A stretch of 64,000 nt of DNA. It comes from Superficieibacter electus (GTDB taxonomy: Bacteria; Pseudomonadota; Gammaproteobacteria; Enterobacterales; Enterobacteriaceae). Below are positions 28,417 through 41,124 of the stretch, piece after piece. How positions within the stretch are numbered: position 1 is the stretch's first letter; the number at the start of each line of letters is the position of its first letter. The notes beneath the pieces were generated by a model. That model was not told the DNA's origin. It saw nothing but the letters and a program-made list of their open reading frames with translations, and ran no database searches. The translations under genes were made by a program, and so were the position numbers. The stretch lies in contig NZ_PQGD01000024.1 in assembly GCF_002915575.1 (NCBI RefSeq), positions 1 to 64,000 on the forward strand, read 5' to 3'.

Positions 28417-28433
28417 GGTTAACGCGATTAACC
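28417..28433. promoter_or_regulatory. Second operator element, mannose-PTS operon
   Basis: GGTTAACGCGATTAACC has perfect 6-bp arms around five bases and starts 15 bp after the preceding operator. The same pair of elements with the same 15-bp gap, and shared flanking AGTGGT and GTCA, is found at 19587-19639. Confidence 0.55.
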
Positions 28434-28507
28434 CGTCATAATGCTTAGTTAGCGGCGTTTTTACAGGGGATGTGTGAATTGAATCACAAAGAAATGGGCA
28501 ACGAAGC

Positions 28508-28532
28508 GGTTATTCGATTAATCTTTTATAAA
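28508..28532 (+). promoter_or_regulatory. Operator and -10 of the LacI-family gene
   Basis: GGTTATTCGATTAATC (28508-28523) differs by one base from the operator at 19587 and abuts a TTTATAAA stretch that can serve as -10, about 15-20 bp before the regulator's start codon. This suggests autorepression. Confidence 0.6.
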
Positions 28533-28546
28533 AAGAGAGGATAACG

Positions 28547-29554
28547 ATGACCACTATTACGCTGGCAGAGGTTGCCAAACGTGCCGGAGTGTCGACAGCG
28601 ACCGTATCGATGGTTTTACGCAACCGGGGGCGCATCTCCCAGGTAACACGGGAGCGGGTGTTGAAGGCGCTGGACGAGTCGGGCTATGTATATAACCAGA
28701 CCGCCGCCAATCTGCGTAATCGGAGCAGTAACCAGGTCGGATTGCTGCTGCATGACATTACTAACCCGTTTTATGGCGAAATGACGGCAGGATTAAGTCA
28801 TGAAATGGAACGCCATGAGCTGTTACTGTTTCTGGCAAATAGCGAGGAGTCCTGTGAGCGGCAACAAAAGTTTGTCGATTCACTCATGCGTAATAATGCC
28901 TGTGGCATGGTGCTGTGTGCGGCGCGTGAAACACCGCGAGCATTTTTTGAGGCCCTGAAACGGCGTAATATTCCCGCCATTATGGTGGTGCGTCCGCCTG
29001 ACGATCCGGGGTTTGACTTTGTCGGCACGAATAATTTTCTCGGAACACAAATGGCAACGGCGCATCTGCTGCAACTGGGGCATCGCAATATTGCTTTTAT
29101 CGGGGGGAGCTTGCGTTCAGGAACGCGCTCGCAGCGCATTGGTGGTTTCACCAGTAAACTACTGGAGCATGGGATAGCGCCAAAAGCAGAATGGCTGGTT
29201 ACCGCGGAGGCCAGCCAAAGTGACGGTTCACGCGTGGCCGAAGTATTGTTAAACCGCTATCCGCAAATCACCGCCGCCGTATGTTACCAGGATATTGTGG
29301 CATTAGGCGTAATGCAGGCGTTGCGTAAAATGGGACGAGAGCCGGGCCGTGACTTTGCACTGGTGGGTTTTGACGACATTAGCGAAGCGGCGCTGGTGCA
29401 GCCAGCGCGAACGACTGTATCAGTGGCCGCCAAAGAAATCGGCCGTAAAGCCGGGGAGTTACTGTTTAGTCGCATTCAGGGTAATGATGAGCCGCCGAAA
29501 AGCATTATTCTTCCTCCGGCGCTAGTGGTCCGCACGTCGTGCGGTTTTCGCTAG
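28547..29554 (+). CDS. LacI-family transcriptional regulator (MalI-like)
   Basis: This 335-residue repressor has an N-terminal helix-turn-helix (TLAEVAKRAGVSTATVSMVL) and hinge (about 45-60), followed by the periplasmic-binding-protein-like effector domain (about 62-335). It resembles E. coli MalI more than LacI, for example HDITNPFYGEMTAGLSHEME and AVCYQDIVALG. The start follows AGAGAGG. It is divergent from the mannose-PTS operon, with three operator-like palindromes in the 188 bp between them, and further copies occur 9 kb away before the other two island operons. It is therefore the likely regulator of the whole island. The inducer is probably a hexose phosphate or the imported sugar. Confidence 0.9.
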   Translation: MTTITLAEVAKRAGVSTATVSMVLRNRGRISQVTRERVLKALDESGYVYNQTAANLRNRSSNQVGLLLHDITNPFYGEMTAGLSHEMERHELLLFLANSEESCERQQKFVDSLMRNNACGMVLCAARETPRAFFEALKRRNIPAIMVVRPPDDPGFDFVGTNNFLGTQMATAHLLQLGHRNIAFIGGSLRSGTRSQRIGGFTSKLLEHGIAPKAEWLVTAEASQSDGSRVAEVLLNRYPQITAAVCYQDIVALGVMQALRKMGREPGRDFALVGFDDISEAALVQPARTTVSVAAKEIGRKAGELLFSRIQGNDEPPKSIILPPALVVRTSCGFR

Positions 29555-29675
29555 CCACTATGCTTTTTACTGATACCGTCGGCGCTTTAACATAAATTTC
29601 TAATTATCGCTGTTTTCGGCTGGCAGCTTTTCATTGAGCTGGGTAACCTGAGAACGTTTTGTAATCATTTTTTAA

Positions 29676-30512
<837 letters not shown>

Positions 30513-30564
30513 TGATTTATTACCCATCGTGATGTGGTTATTGTAATCTTAATGCATTGATTAC

Positions 30565-30596
30565 AAGGGGCAATATTTATTGCCCTTTTATTTTAT
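30565..30596 (+). terminator. dapB terminator
   Basis: AAGGGGCAATA-TT-TATTGCCCTTTT forms a stem of eight or more base pairs followed by TTTTATTTTAT, about 53 bp after the dapB stop codon. Confidence 0.8.
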
Positions 30597-30731
30597 CGCT
30601 TTCTGTGTGTTTTCTGTCTTTTAAGTCTTAAAAAAAATTTTTTAATGGGTTTTTTATATCCTTTCACCACGATTTTGCTCCCCTCATGCTGGCTTTTTAC
30701 TCTTTTGGGGTTTTTATTTTCTTACTACGGT

Positions 30732-30747
30732 GCGCAAGCGTTTTCGT
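30732..30747. promoter_or_regulatory. PurR box in the carAB control region
   Basis: GCGCAAGCGTTTTCGT fits the PurR consensus ACGCAAACGTTTNCNT at most positions and lies where E. coli carAB has its PurR site upstream of promoter P1. Bases 30600-30900 show the T-rich tracts of the E. coli region, which also binds PepA, IHF and RutR; I could not place those sites. Confidence 0.6.
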
Positions 30748-30920
30748 TGTGGTGAAGGTTTGGTTTTTTACCGATACTTACGGCTGTTTTTGGTGTGAGC
30801 AGTGAAATAAGCGTTTAAATCACGTTTTAAGTTGACTTTGGACCGACTTCTCTTCAGAATGCCGCCGTTTGCCAGAAATCCGCCGGTGAACAAAATTTGC
30901 ATTGATTCAGGTCACGATTA

Positions 30921-30957
30921 TGAATTAATATGCAAATAAAGTGAGTGAATATTCTCT
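30921..30957. promoter_or_regulatory. ArgR boxes and promoter P2 of carAB
   Basis: TGAATTAATATGCAAAT and TGAGTGAATATTCTCT match the two ARG boxes of E. coli carAB almost exactly and overlap the P2 promoter region. They lie 11-47 bp before the TTG start of carA. Arginine-bound ArgR is known to repress P2 through these boxes. Confidence 0.82.
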
Positions 30958-30967
30958 GGAGGGTGTT

Positions 30968-32116
30968 TTGAATAAGTCAGCGCTATTGGTTCTGGAAGAC
31001 GGAACCCAGTTTCACGGTCGGGCCATTGGGGCAACGGGTTCGGCGGTTGGGGAAGTCGTTTTCAATACTTCAATGACCGGTTATCAAGAAATCCTCACTG
31101 ATCCTTCCTACTCCCGCCAAATCGTCACTCTTACTTATCCCCATATCGGCAATGTCGGCACCAATGAAGCCGATGAAGAATCCTCTCAGGTACATGCACA
31201 AGGGCTGATTATTCGCGACCTGCCGCTGATTGCCAGCAACTACCGCAATACCGAGGACCTTTCTTCTTATCTTAAACGCCATAACATCGTGGCAATTGCC
31301 GATATCGATACCCGTAAGCTGACGCGCCTGCTGCGCGAGAAGGGTGCACAGAACGGTTGTATCATCGCTGGCGATAATCCTGATGCACAATTAGCGCTGG
31401 AGAAGGCGAAAGCCTTCCCGGGGCTGAATGGGATGGATCTGGCAAAAGAAGTCACCACAGTGGAAACCTATAGCTGGACACAGGGAAGCTGGACGCTGGC
31501 CGGTGAATTGCCGGAAGCGAAAGCGGCGGACGAACTGCCGTTTCACGTGGTGGCGTATGATTACGGCGCAAAGCGTAACATCCTGCGCATGCTGGTAGAC
31601 CGTGGCTGCCGCCTGACGGTGGTCCCGGCGCAGACGCCAGCGGACGACGTGCTGAACATGAATCCGGACGGCATTTTCCTCTCCAACGGCCCCGGCGACC
31701 CGGCACCGTGCGACTATGCCATTACGGCGATTAAAACCTTCCTCGACACTGATATCCCGGTGTTCGGTATCTGTCTCGGCCATCAGTTACTGGCGCTGGC
31801 CAGCGGTGCAAAAACCGTAAAAATGAAATTTGGTCACCACGGCGGCAACCATCCGGTTAAAGATATCGACAATAATACCGTGATGATCACCGCGCAAAAC
31901 CACGGTTTTGCGGTGGAAGAGGCATCAATGCCGTCGAATTTGCGCGTGACACATAAATCGCTGTTTGATGGCACGTTGCAGGGGATTCATCGCACAGATA
32001 AACCGGCGTTCAGCTTTCAGGGACATCCGGAAGCCAGCCCCGGCCCTCACGATGCCGCACCGTTGTTCGACCACTTTATCGAACTTATCGAGCAATACCG
32101 TAAAACCGCTAAGTAA
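30968..32116 (+). CDS. carA: Carbamoyl-phosphate synthase small subunit
   Basis: This 382-residue glutamine amidotransferase subunit releases ammonia from glutamine for carbamoyl phosphate synthesis (arginine and pyrimidines). The class I amidotransferase triad is visible: the nucleophile Cys in FGICLGHQ, and His/Glu in [11 protein letters not shown]. The start is TTG at 30968, as in E. coli, preceded by GGAGGG and giving [12 protein letters not shown]; an upstream in-frame ATG at 30941 lies within the ARG box and is not used. carB follows after 17 bp. Confidence 0.97.
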   Translation: MNKSALLVLEDGTQFHGRAIGATGSAVGEVVFNTSMTGYQEILTDPSYSRQIVTLTYPHIGNVGTNEADEESSQVHAQGLIIRDLPLIASNYRNTEDLSSYLKRHNIVAIADIDTRKLTRLLREKGAQNGCIIAGDNPDAQLALEKAKAFPGLNGMDLAKEVTTVETYSWTQGSWTLAGELPEAKAADELPFHVVAYDYGAKRNILRMLVDRGCRLTVVPAQTPADDVLNMNPDGIFLSNGPGDPAPCDYAITAIKTFLDTDIPVFGICLGHQLLALASGAKTVKMKFGHHGGNHPVKDIDNNTVMITAQNHGFAVEEASMPSNLRVTHKSLFDGTLQGIHRTDKPAFSFQGHPEASPGPHDAAPLFDHFIELIEQYRKTAK

Positions 32117-32133
32117 TCAGGAGTAGTGAGAAA

Positions 32134-35358
<3,225 letters not shown>

Positions 35359-35374
35359 GCGTTAGCCTCTCCCA

Positions 35375-35400
35375 TTAAGGCCAGCGAAAGCTGGCCTTAA
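35375..35400 (+). terminator. carAB terminator hairpin
   Basis: An 11-bp perfect stem (TTAAGGCCAGC / GCTGGCCTTAA) closes a GAAA tetraloop just after carB. The T-run is displaced, so efficiency is uncertain. Confidence 0.7.
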
Positions 35401-35438
35401 TGCTGAAAAATCTCACTTTTTATGAAGTGCGCCGCCCT

Positions 35439-35470
35439 GCCGGATGGCGGCTTCGCCTTACCCGGCCTGC
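35439..35470. repeat. REP element
   Basis: GCCGGATGGCGGCTTCGCCT followed by TACCCGGCCTGC is a typical single REP palindrome. The rest of the 342-bp gap between carB and the lipoprotein gene (35471-35700) shows no further feature beyond an AAGGAG ribosome-binding site at its end. Confidence 0.8.
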
Positions 35471-35700
35471 ATCATTATTAATATCAATGGCTTATTTATA
35501 TCTGTAGTCCTGTGCAAGCGCCGCGCCGCCAGGCAAAATTTCCCAATTCAGCCATTTTCAGTCCTCTGTAAGGTCCGCCGTTTTTCCGCTTTTCCCCCTG
35601 GATTTAATAGTCAATTAGCTTTTCACAACGCCAGATTCATCCATTACCATTAAAACGTTTTAATGAATGCACCTCTGTTTTTACGCTTAAGGAGAATCGC

Positions 35701-36558
35701 GTGTTTAAAAGAATGTTGCTGCTGGGGGCCTGTATTACCCTGACCGCCTGCTTTGGGGACAGTAAAGAATTCATCATTGATAACCCCACTGACAAACCAC
35801 TGGCTATTTCCATTGATAATGAAAAAATAACTATTCCGGCAAAAGAAACACAAAATATTAAGCTGGATGCCGGGCAACATACTCTGGCACTGGAAAATGG
35901 CGAAAGCGTTAAGTTCAGCGTGTTTGACGCCTGGCCGCGCTCGGGCGTCAGCGGTTTAATTAACCCGACCCGCACGCGCTATATCTACGTGGTGCAAAAA
36001 TATCTGGCGGAAGGCGTACAACCTACCACTGAAAATAGCGACGTTCATACGCTTAGCATTGATGGTCAAACGGTCACCGGGCCGTTTGACGATTTGGGAA
36101 GCGAGTTGTTTATTGATACGTTTAACCATCAGTGGGAGCTTGCTCCTGTCGAGGCGTTCCCGGAATCCATGTCTTCGACGTCCAAAGACAATTACAAAAC
36201 TAAAATTTTCCGCGTTGAAGATTTCAAGCACTATTACACCAATGAATTCTCTCCAGCGACGGATTACAGCCAAAATATGCGGATCACTGAATCTCGCTAT
36301 CAGGCACCGGAAATCACCGCCCATTTCAATTCGCCGGAGCTGCAGACTAACCTGAATGACGCGACGAAAATTTATACGGCATTTATTCATGCCGATTCGG
36401 CGAGCGATCAAAAGGATTTGCTGAAAGAATTTGAAAAGCAGAATCGGGAAAAATGGCGTAATCCTCAAACCGGCGGTGAGGAAACGACTAAGTACTATGA
36501 AGTCATGACTAATCTGAACCATACGATGATGAGTTCTATTCTGGAATTGAAAAAGTAA
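35701..36558 (+). CDS. Putative lipoprotein of unknown function
   Basis: This 285-residue predicted lipoprotein has a basic, hydrophobic signal peptide ending in the lipobox LTAC (Cys17). The next residue is Phe, not Asp, so outer-membrane sorting is expected. An AAGGAG site precedes the GTG start by 6 bases. The N-terminal half (about 20-90) looks like a small beta-domain (IIDNPTDKPLAISIDNEKI, KETQNIKLDAGQHTLAL), and the C-terminal half is rich in charged residues. I recognise no family. It stands alone where E. coli has the cai-fix-kef region, between a REP element and a terminator. Confidence 0.75.
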   Translation: MFKRMLLLGACITLTACFGDSKEFIIDNPTDKPLAISIDNEKITIPAKETQNIKLDAGQHTLALENGESVKFSVFDAWPRSGVSGLINPTRTRYIYVVQKYLAEGVQPTTENSDVHTLSIDGQTVTGPFDDLGSELFIDTFNHQWELAPVEAFPESMSSTSKDNYKTKIFRVEDFKHYYTNEFSPATDYSQNMRITESRYQAPEITAHFNSPELQTNLNDATKIYTAFIHADSASDQKDLLKEFEKQNREKWRNPQTGGEETTKYYEVMTNLNHTMMSSILELKK

Positions 36559-36568
36559 TGATCAACCT

Positions 36569-36596
36569 TCAGGCATCTGCTCATCCGGATGCCTGA
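36569..36596 (+). terminator. Hairpin after the lipoprotein gene
   Basis: TCAGGCATC and GATGCCTGA form a 9-bp perfect stem with a ten-base loop, followed by TTTC, 10 bp after the stop codon. Confidence 0.65.
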
Positions 36597-36691
36597 TTTC
36601 AGAACCTTCTGGATCTTCATGCGCTTTCAGTCGTTTAGCCTAAAATAATCAAGTGAGTCACTAAATCCAACTGAAAGCAAGGGAGTACACC

Positions 36692-36925
36692 ATGCGCAAT
36701 CATTTACTCATCTCTTCGATTTTTGCTGCCGCAGCCCTGTTTACCGTTGCTGGTTGTTCCTCCAATCAGGCAGTTAAAACGACAGACGGTAAAACCATCG
36801 TGACCGATGGTAAACCGGAAGTCGACAGCGATACCGGCCTGGTCTCTTATGAAAATGCCGAAACCGGCAAGACAGAGCAGATTAACCGTGATCAGGTTAA
36901 AGGCATGAATGAACTCGATAACTAA
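36692..36925 (+). CDS. YgdI/YgdR-family small lipoprotein
   Basis: This 77-residue lipoprotein has a signal peptide with lipobox VAGC (Cys22) followed by Ser. The remainder forms the small SH3-like YgdI/YgdR domain, recognised by TTDGKTIVTDGKPEVDSDTG and YENAETGKTEQINRDQVKGM. Several paralogs of unknown function exist in enterobacteria and are often stress-induced. A strong terminator follows. Confidence 0.85.
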   Translation: MRNHLLISSIFAAAALFTVAGCSSNQAVKTTDGKTIVTDGKPEVDSDTGLVSYENAETGKTEQINRDQVKGMNELDN

Positions 36926-36936
36926 TCAATAAAAAG

Positions 36937-36972
36937 CAAAAGCCCCGGCACAAATTATGTCGGGGCTTTTTG
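36937..36972 (+). terminator. Rho-independent terminator
   Basis: AAAAGCCCCGGCA and TGTCGGGGCTTTTT form a stem of about ten base pairs with a T-run, directly after the YgdR-like gene. Confidence 0.9.
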
Positions 36973-36990
36973 CTGTTTAGCCTCTGGTGA

Positions 36991-37608
<618 letters not shown>

Positions 37609-37668
37609 TTAAATCTTCCCGGCGACCACCGTTCGCCGGAAAATGTATCGTTGTTCATGGAGAGTGGA

Positions 37669-38289
37669 ATGACTACATTTTATCAACTCAAAATCACCCT
37701 CAAGGGTATCGATCCGGTTGTCTGGCGGCGATTCGTGGTGCCCGCTAATCTCACGCTCGATCGTTTACATGATGTCGCTCAGATTGTGATGGGATGGGAA
37801 GACAACCATTTGCATCACTTCAAATTCAAGAAGCGAATTTTTACCGCGTCCCCGCCATCAGCGAAGGAGGAAGACGAAGCCGCCGTTCGTTTGAATACAC
37901 TGTTAAAAAGTCGGGGGAATCATTTAAGTTACCTGTATGATCCCGGTGATAGCTGGGAACATGACATTGTGCTCGAAGATAACAATTATTTTTACGATCG
38001 CATGCTCACCCCTTTTGAATGCATCGAAGGGCTTATGGCCTGCCCGCCCGAAGATTGCGGCGGCCCCGCTGGCTATATGCGCATCCTGCGAGCGGTGTTC
38101 GACCCGCAAAATAATGAAGAGGATTATGAGGCTTTTCTGGAAATGAGTGGCCTGACCGATCTTAATGTCACTGATGTTCAGGCAATGGTATTTCAATTCG
38201 AGCCTGATGCCATTAATACGATATTAGCCTTATATGCTCGCTGGTCACGGGACCGTGCGTTGCCTTTTAGTGATGAGTGCGAGTATTAA
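37669..38289 (+). CDS. Plasmid pRiA4b ORF-3-like family protein
   Basis: This 206-residue protein starts at the ATG at 37669, behind GGAGAG. It has the features of the pRiA4b ORF-3 family: FYQLKITLKGIDPVVWRRF at the start, then FDRLHDVAQIVMGW-like and HLHHFKF segments, the motif YLYDPGDSWEHDIVLE, and CPPEDCGGPAGY. The biochemical function is unknown; the family is found on plasmids, phages and chromosomes. It lies 60 bp after folA and may be cotranscribed. It begins a three-gene block absent between folA and apaH in E. coli. Confidence 0.8.
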   Translation: MTTFYQLKITLKGIDPVVWRRFVVPANLTLDRLHDVAQIVMGWEDNHLHHFKFKKRIFTASPPSAKEEDEAAVRLNTLLKSRGNHLSYLYDPGDSWEHDIVLEDNNYFYDRMLTPFECIEGLMACPPEDCGGPAGYMRILRAVFDPQNNEEDYEAFLEMSGLTDLNVTDVQAMVFQFEPDAINTILALYARWSRDRALPFSDECEY

Positions 38290-38312
38290 GCAGGATGTAT
38301 AGCGTGGAGGAA

Positions 38313-38405
38313 ATGCGCTGCGGTTTAGCGGAAGCAATGGTTGATGTTATGGCAGGGCTGATTATTGCGACGCCTGAAATCACTCTTCTTCAATTCGACG
38401 CTTGA
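38313..38405 (+). CDS. Possible 30-residue ORF with strong ribosome-binding site
   Basis: An ATG preceded by GGAGG opens a frame of 30 codons (MRCGLAEAMVDVMAGLIIAT then PEITLLQFDA); a further in-frame ATG at 38295 would add six residues. It follows the pRiA4b-like gene by 23 bp and overlaps the end of the convergent gene by 16 bp. It could be a small protein or the remnant of a decayed gene. No family is recognised. Confidence 0.25.
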   Translation: MRCGLAEAMVDVMAGLIIATPEITLLQFDA

Positions 38406-39046
38406 TTATCGGCCCAGCACTGAAGAATATCCGCAAAGTGTTTCCTGTATAACGGTATCCAATCGGCATCACTAAAATCTTCAGCAATGATATAGGGGAT
38501 TTCGTAAATAGAGAGATCGTCCGGGCTACAGAGTAGTAGACTAAGCAATTCTTCTGTGCGCTGTTCTTGATTTCTCATCTCCAGGGGATAAAGGAATTTA
38601 AGCGTGTTCCAGATATCAAACAGATGATTCACACGATTTTCTGCCAGCCAAATATTGGATGCCATTTCGACAATATGATTAATTTGCTTGCGGGAGTGGG
38701 GGGCAAAAAAATCTCTTTTAGAGAGCAACACGATGCAGTCACATAAAAAAGCGATTCGTCTGCGGTGCCAGGCGCGTTGAGCCGCAAAAGTGGGGTTATC
38801 ATTATCATTAAGAATTTTCTCCATAATCCTGTGAGCAGATAGACCTTCTTCAGGATGAATCATGTAGGATGGAGTTGCTTCTCGGGCAAATGTTTGCTGC
38901 TGAAATTTGCTATCATTCCTGGTATAAATAATGTCGGGACATTCAATAAGACATTCTTTTTTATATTTGTCAGCGCAATGCTGACAAACATGATCGGGCA
39001 GATGAACAGGATGAACATCACAGATGGGGCAGTCTGTTAAGTACAT
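38390..39046 (-). CDS. Hypothetical protein with N-terminal zinc-ribbon-like cysteines
   Basis: This 218-residue protein begins with two CxxC pairs (CPIC near residue 6 and CQHC near 21), which can bind zinc. The remainder is mostly helical, with an aromatic- and leucine-rich C-terminal half (LFDIWNTLKFLYPLEM, DWIPLYRKHFADILQCW). I do not recognise a family. Its base composition is clearly more AT-rich than that of the neighbouring core genes, which suggests recent acquisition. It lies convergent to the pRiA4b-like gene and in the same direction as the DUF4291 gene, with a 200-bp AT-rich gap between. Confidence 0.65.
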   Translation of the reverse strand: MYLTDCPICDVHPVHLPDHVCQHCADKYKKECLIECPDIIYTRNDSKFQQQTFAREATPSYMIHPEEGLSAHRIMEKILNDNDNPTFAAQRAWHRRRIAFLCDCIVLLSKRDFFAPHSRKQINHIVEMASNIWLAENRVNHLFDIWNTLKFLYPLEMRNQEQRTEELLSLLLCSPDDLSIYEIPYIIAEDFSDADWIPLYRKHFADILQCWADNQASN

Positions 39047-39246
39047 TACTTTATTCCTTTATGTCTAAATAGAATGCAATCCATTAATACCAACCATCTG
39101 ACCATAACCTTGTTTCCATTATTGCGTGCCATGAGTGATGGGGCGTCTCGGGATATATTATTAAACACGCTGACTGCTTAGCATGATGCTATCCTGAATA
39201 TCGTGCTTTTTTCATCAAACATAATTATGGTATGTATGGTTAAAGG

Positions 39247-39846
39247 CTAGATATTTTTCATTCCAGTCGCTTTTCTGGCAGCAGAACTCACCGGATAAAT
39301 CCTTTCCACCGGTAAAAAAGATTTAGCCTTGCTGGATTTTCCATTAACAAGCAGGGTATGGCATTTTTTCACCAGTGGAGAAAGATCCGTAATAGCAACG
39401 ATGGCTTCGTCATTGAATTGGCGAATTAAATTACGTGAAATACCCATTTGCAATGAGCGATATTCCAGCTTTTTGCCGTTGAGGCTTCGCTCCGGGTCCC
39501 ATTGTACATAGACATTCGCCTGATTAAACAACTCTTCCCACACGCCAGCATGCGCATAGACATGTGGCTCTGGCGTGGTTAATACCGCGTGTTCGAGTAA
39601 CCAGTCAAAGAAGGTTCGCTTCAACTCAATAGCAAGAATCCGCTCCTGATTCTTTTTCAGACCCCAATTGCTGCGCTCCATCATCCACATGAAGGAGGGT
39701 TTAATCCATGTCATACGATTAAACGAAAAGGGGGCACCAAATCGCTGATGGCGTATGGCGACATCAGCGATTTGTTCGTTATAGGCCTGATAAACCGTTA
39801 TGGTTTGCTGAGTGTAGGTGGCTCGAATCTCAAAATAGTCAGCCAT
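39247..39846 (-). CDS. DUF4291 family protein
   Basis: This 199-residue protein has the DUF4291 hallmarks: IRATYTQQTITVYQAYNEQI at the N-terminus, then MTWIKPSFMWMMERSNWG and QERILAIELKR, and the C-terminal LEYRSLQMGISRNLIRQF. The family occurs widely in bacteria and fungi; its activity is unknown to me. Some genomic neighbourhoods of such proteins suggest nucleic-acid or nucleotide substrates, but nothing here confirms that. It ends the accessory block and lies in the same direction as apaH, 44 bp from its 3' end. Confidence 0.8.
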   Translation of the reverse strand: MADYFEIRATYTQQTITVYQAYNEQIADVAIRHQRFGAPFSFNRMTWIKPSFMWMMERSNWGLKKNQERILAIELKRTFFDWLLEHAVLTTPEPHVYAHAGVWEELFNQANVYVQWDPERSLNGKKLEYRSLQMGISRNLIRQFNDEAIVAITDLSPLVKKCHTLLVNGKSSKAKSFLPVERIYPVSSAARKATGMKNI

Positions 39847-39890
39847 TTCTTCTTCCCTGATGATAATTCTATCTACAATCTGATGAAGCG

Positions 39891-40739
39891 TTACGACGCC
39901 ACCGCCTCGTCTTCCCCTAAATCCATCTGTCGATTCGATGGCTGGATAAAGTACTGCTTATCTTCCCAGCGCAGGCAGGTTAAGTCGCCGCCCCAGCAGC
40001 AGCCGGTATCCAGCGCATAAATACCGTCCGGCGCGCCTTTGCCTTCCAGCGACGCCCAGTGACCAAAAGCGATGCTGTAGGCTTCTGATACCGGGCCGGG
40101 GATGGCAAACCATGGTTTCAGTGGAGCGGGTGCGTTTTCCGGTGCTTCTTTGGCGTACATATCCAGCTGGCCGTTCGGGAAGCAGTAGCGCATGCGGGTG
40201 AAAGCGTTAGTGATAAAACGTAAACGCGCCAGCCCTGTCAGCTCAGTAGACCAGTTGTTGGGCATGTCGCCGTACATGGCATCGAGGAAGAAAGGGTAGG
40301 AGTCGCTGGCCAGCACGGCTTCGACATCGCGCGCGCAGGCGATAGCGGTGGGAAGATCCCACTGCGGCGTGATGCCCGCATGCGCCATCACCAGTTTTTT
40401 CTCTTCATCGACCTGCAACAGCGGCTGACGGCGCAGCCAGTTAATCAGCTCGTCCGCATCCGGCGCTTCCAGCAGCGGCGTAACGCGATCTTTTGGCTTA
40501 TTACGGCTGATGCCGGCAAACACTGCCAGAAGATGTAAATCGTGATTGCCAAGAACGATACGCACGCTGTCGCCGAGCGACTTCACGTAGCGCAGTACCT
40601 CCAGCGAACCGGGGCCACGGGCTACCAGGTCGCCGGTCAACCATAGCGTGTCCTGCTCAGGGGTAAATTCCACCTGTTTTAACAACGCGATCAGTTCATC
40701 GTAGCAACCGTGAACATCGCCAATGAGATAAGTCGACAT
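39891..40739 (-). CDS. apaH: Bis(5'-nucleosyl)-tetraphosphatase (symmetrical)
   Basis: This 282-residue metallophosphoesterase cleaves Ap4A to two ADP and removes Np4 caps from RNA. The motifs are GDVHGCYDE at the start, [10 protein letters not shown] and GNHDLHLL, plus [10 protein letters not shown]. The length is close to that of E. coli ApaH (280). It is the last gene of the lptD-surA-pdxA-rsmA-apaG-apaH operon, 4 bp after apaG. Confidence 0.96.
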   Translation of the reverse strand: MSTYLIGDVHGCYDELIALLKQVEFTPEQDTLWLTGDLVARGPGSLEVLRYVKSLGDSVRIVLGNHDLHLLAVFAGISRNKPKDRVTPLLEAPDADELINWLRRQPLLQVDEEKKLVMAHAGITPQWDLPTAIACARDVEAVLASDSYPFFLDAMYGDMPNNWSTELTGLARLRFITNAFTRMRYCFPNGQLDMYAKEAPENAPAPLKPWFAIPGPVSEAYSIAFGHWASLEGKGAPDGIYALDTGCCWGGDLTCLRWEDKQYFIQPSNRQMDLGEDEAVAS

Positions 40740-40743
40740 AGTA

Positions 40744-41121
40744 TTAATGGATTAGAGTTGGAACAGCCAGACGGAAAACGGGTATATCGATGGTGAAGGC
40801 ATTACCGTCTTCATCGATCATGTCATAGTGGCCCTGCATCGTGCCGAGCGGCGTTTCAAGCACGGCACCGCTGGTATACTGATATTCACTGCCGGGGGCG
40901 ATGTGTGGCTGCACGCCGACCACGCCTTCCCCCTGAACTTCAGTTTCACGGCCGTTACCGTTAGTAATAAGCCAGTAACGGCCCAGAAGCTGAACCGGAT
41001 GCCGCCCCAAATTGCGAATGATCACCGTATAGGAAAAAACATAGCGCTCATCTTCCGCAGAGGATTGCGCCTCAATGTAGACGCTTTGCACCTGTACGCA
41101 AATTCGGGGCGAGTCGATCAT
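40744..41121 (-). CDS. apaG: ApaG protein (Co2+/Mg2+ efflux-associated)
   Basis: This 125-residue all-beta protein has an FN3-like fold. The conserved glycine-rich stretches are [18 protein letters not shown] and [10 protein letters not shown]. It is implicated genetically in cobalt resistance in Salmonella, but its biochemical role is unsettled. Length and sequence match E. coli ApaG. It is 3 bp downstream of rsmA and 4 bp upstream of apaH. Confidence 0.96.
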   Translation of the reverse strand: MIDSPRICVQVQSVYIEAQSSAEDERYVFSYTVIIRNLGRHPVQLLGRYWLITNGNGRETEVQGEGVVGVQPHIAPGSEYQYTSGAVLETPLGTMQGHYDMIDEDGNAFTIDIPVFRLAVPTLIH

Positions 41122-41124
41122 GGG

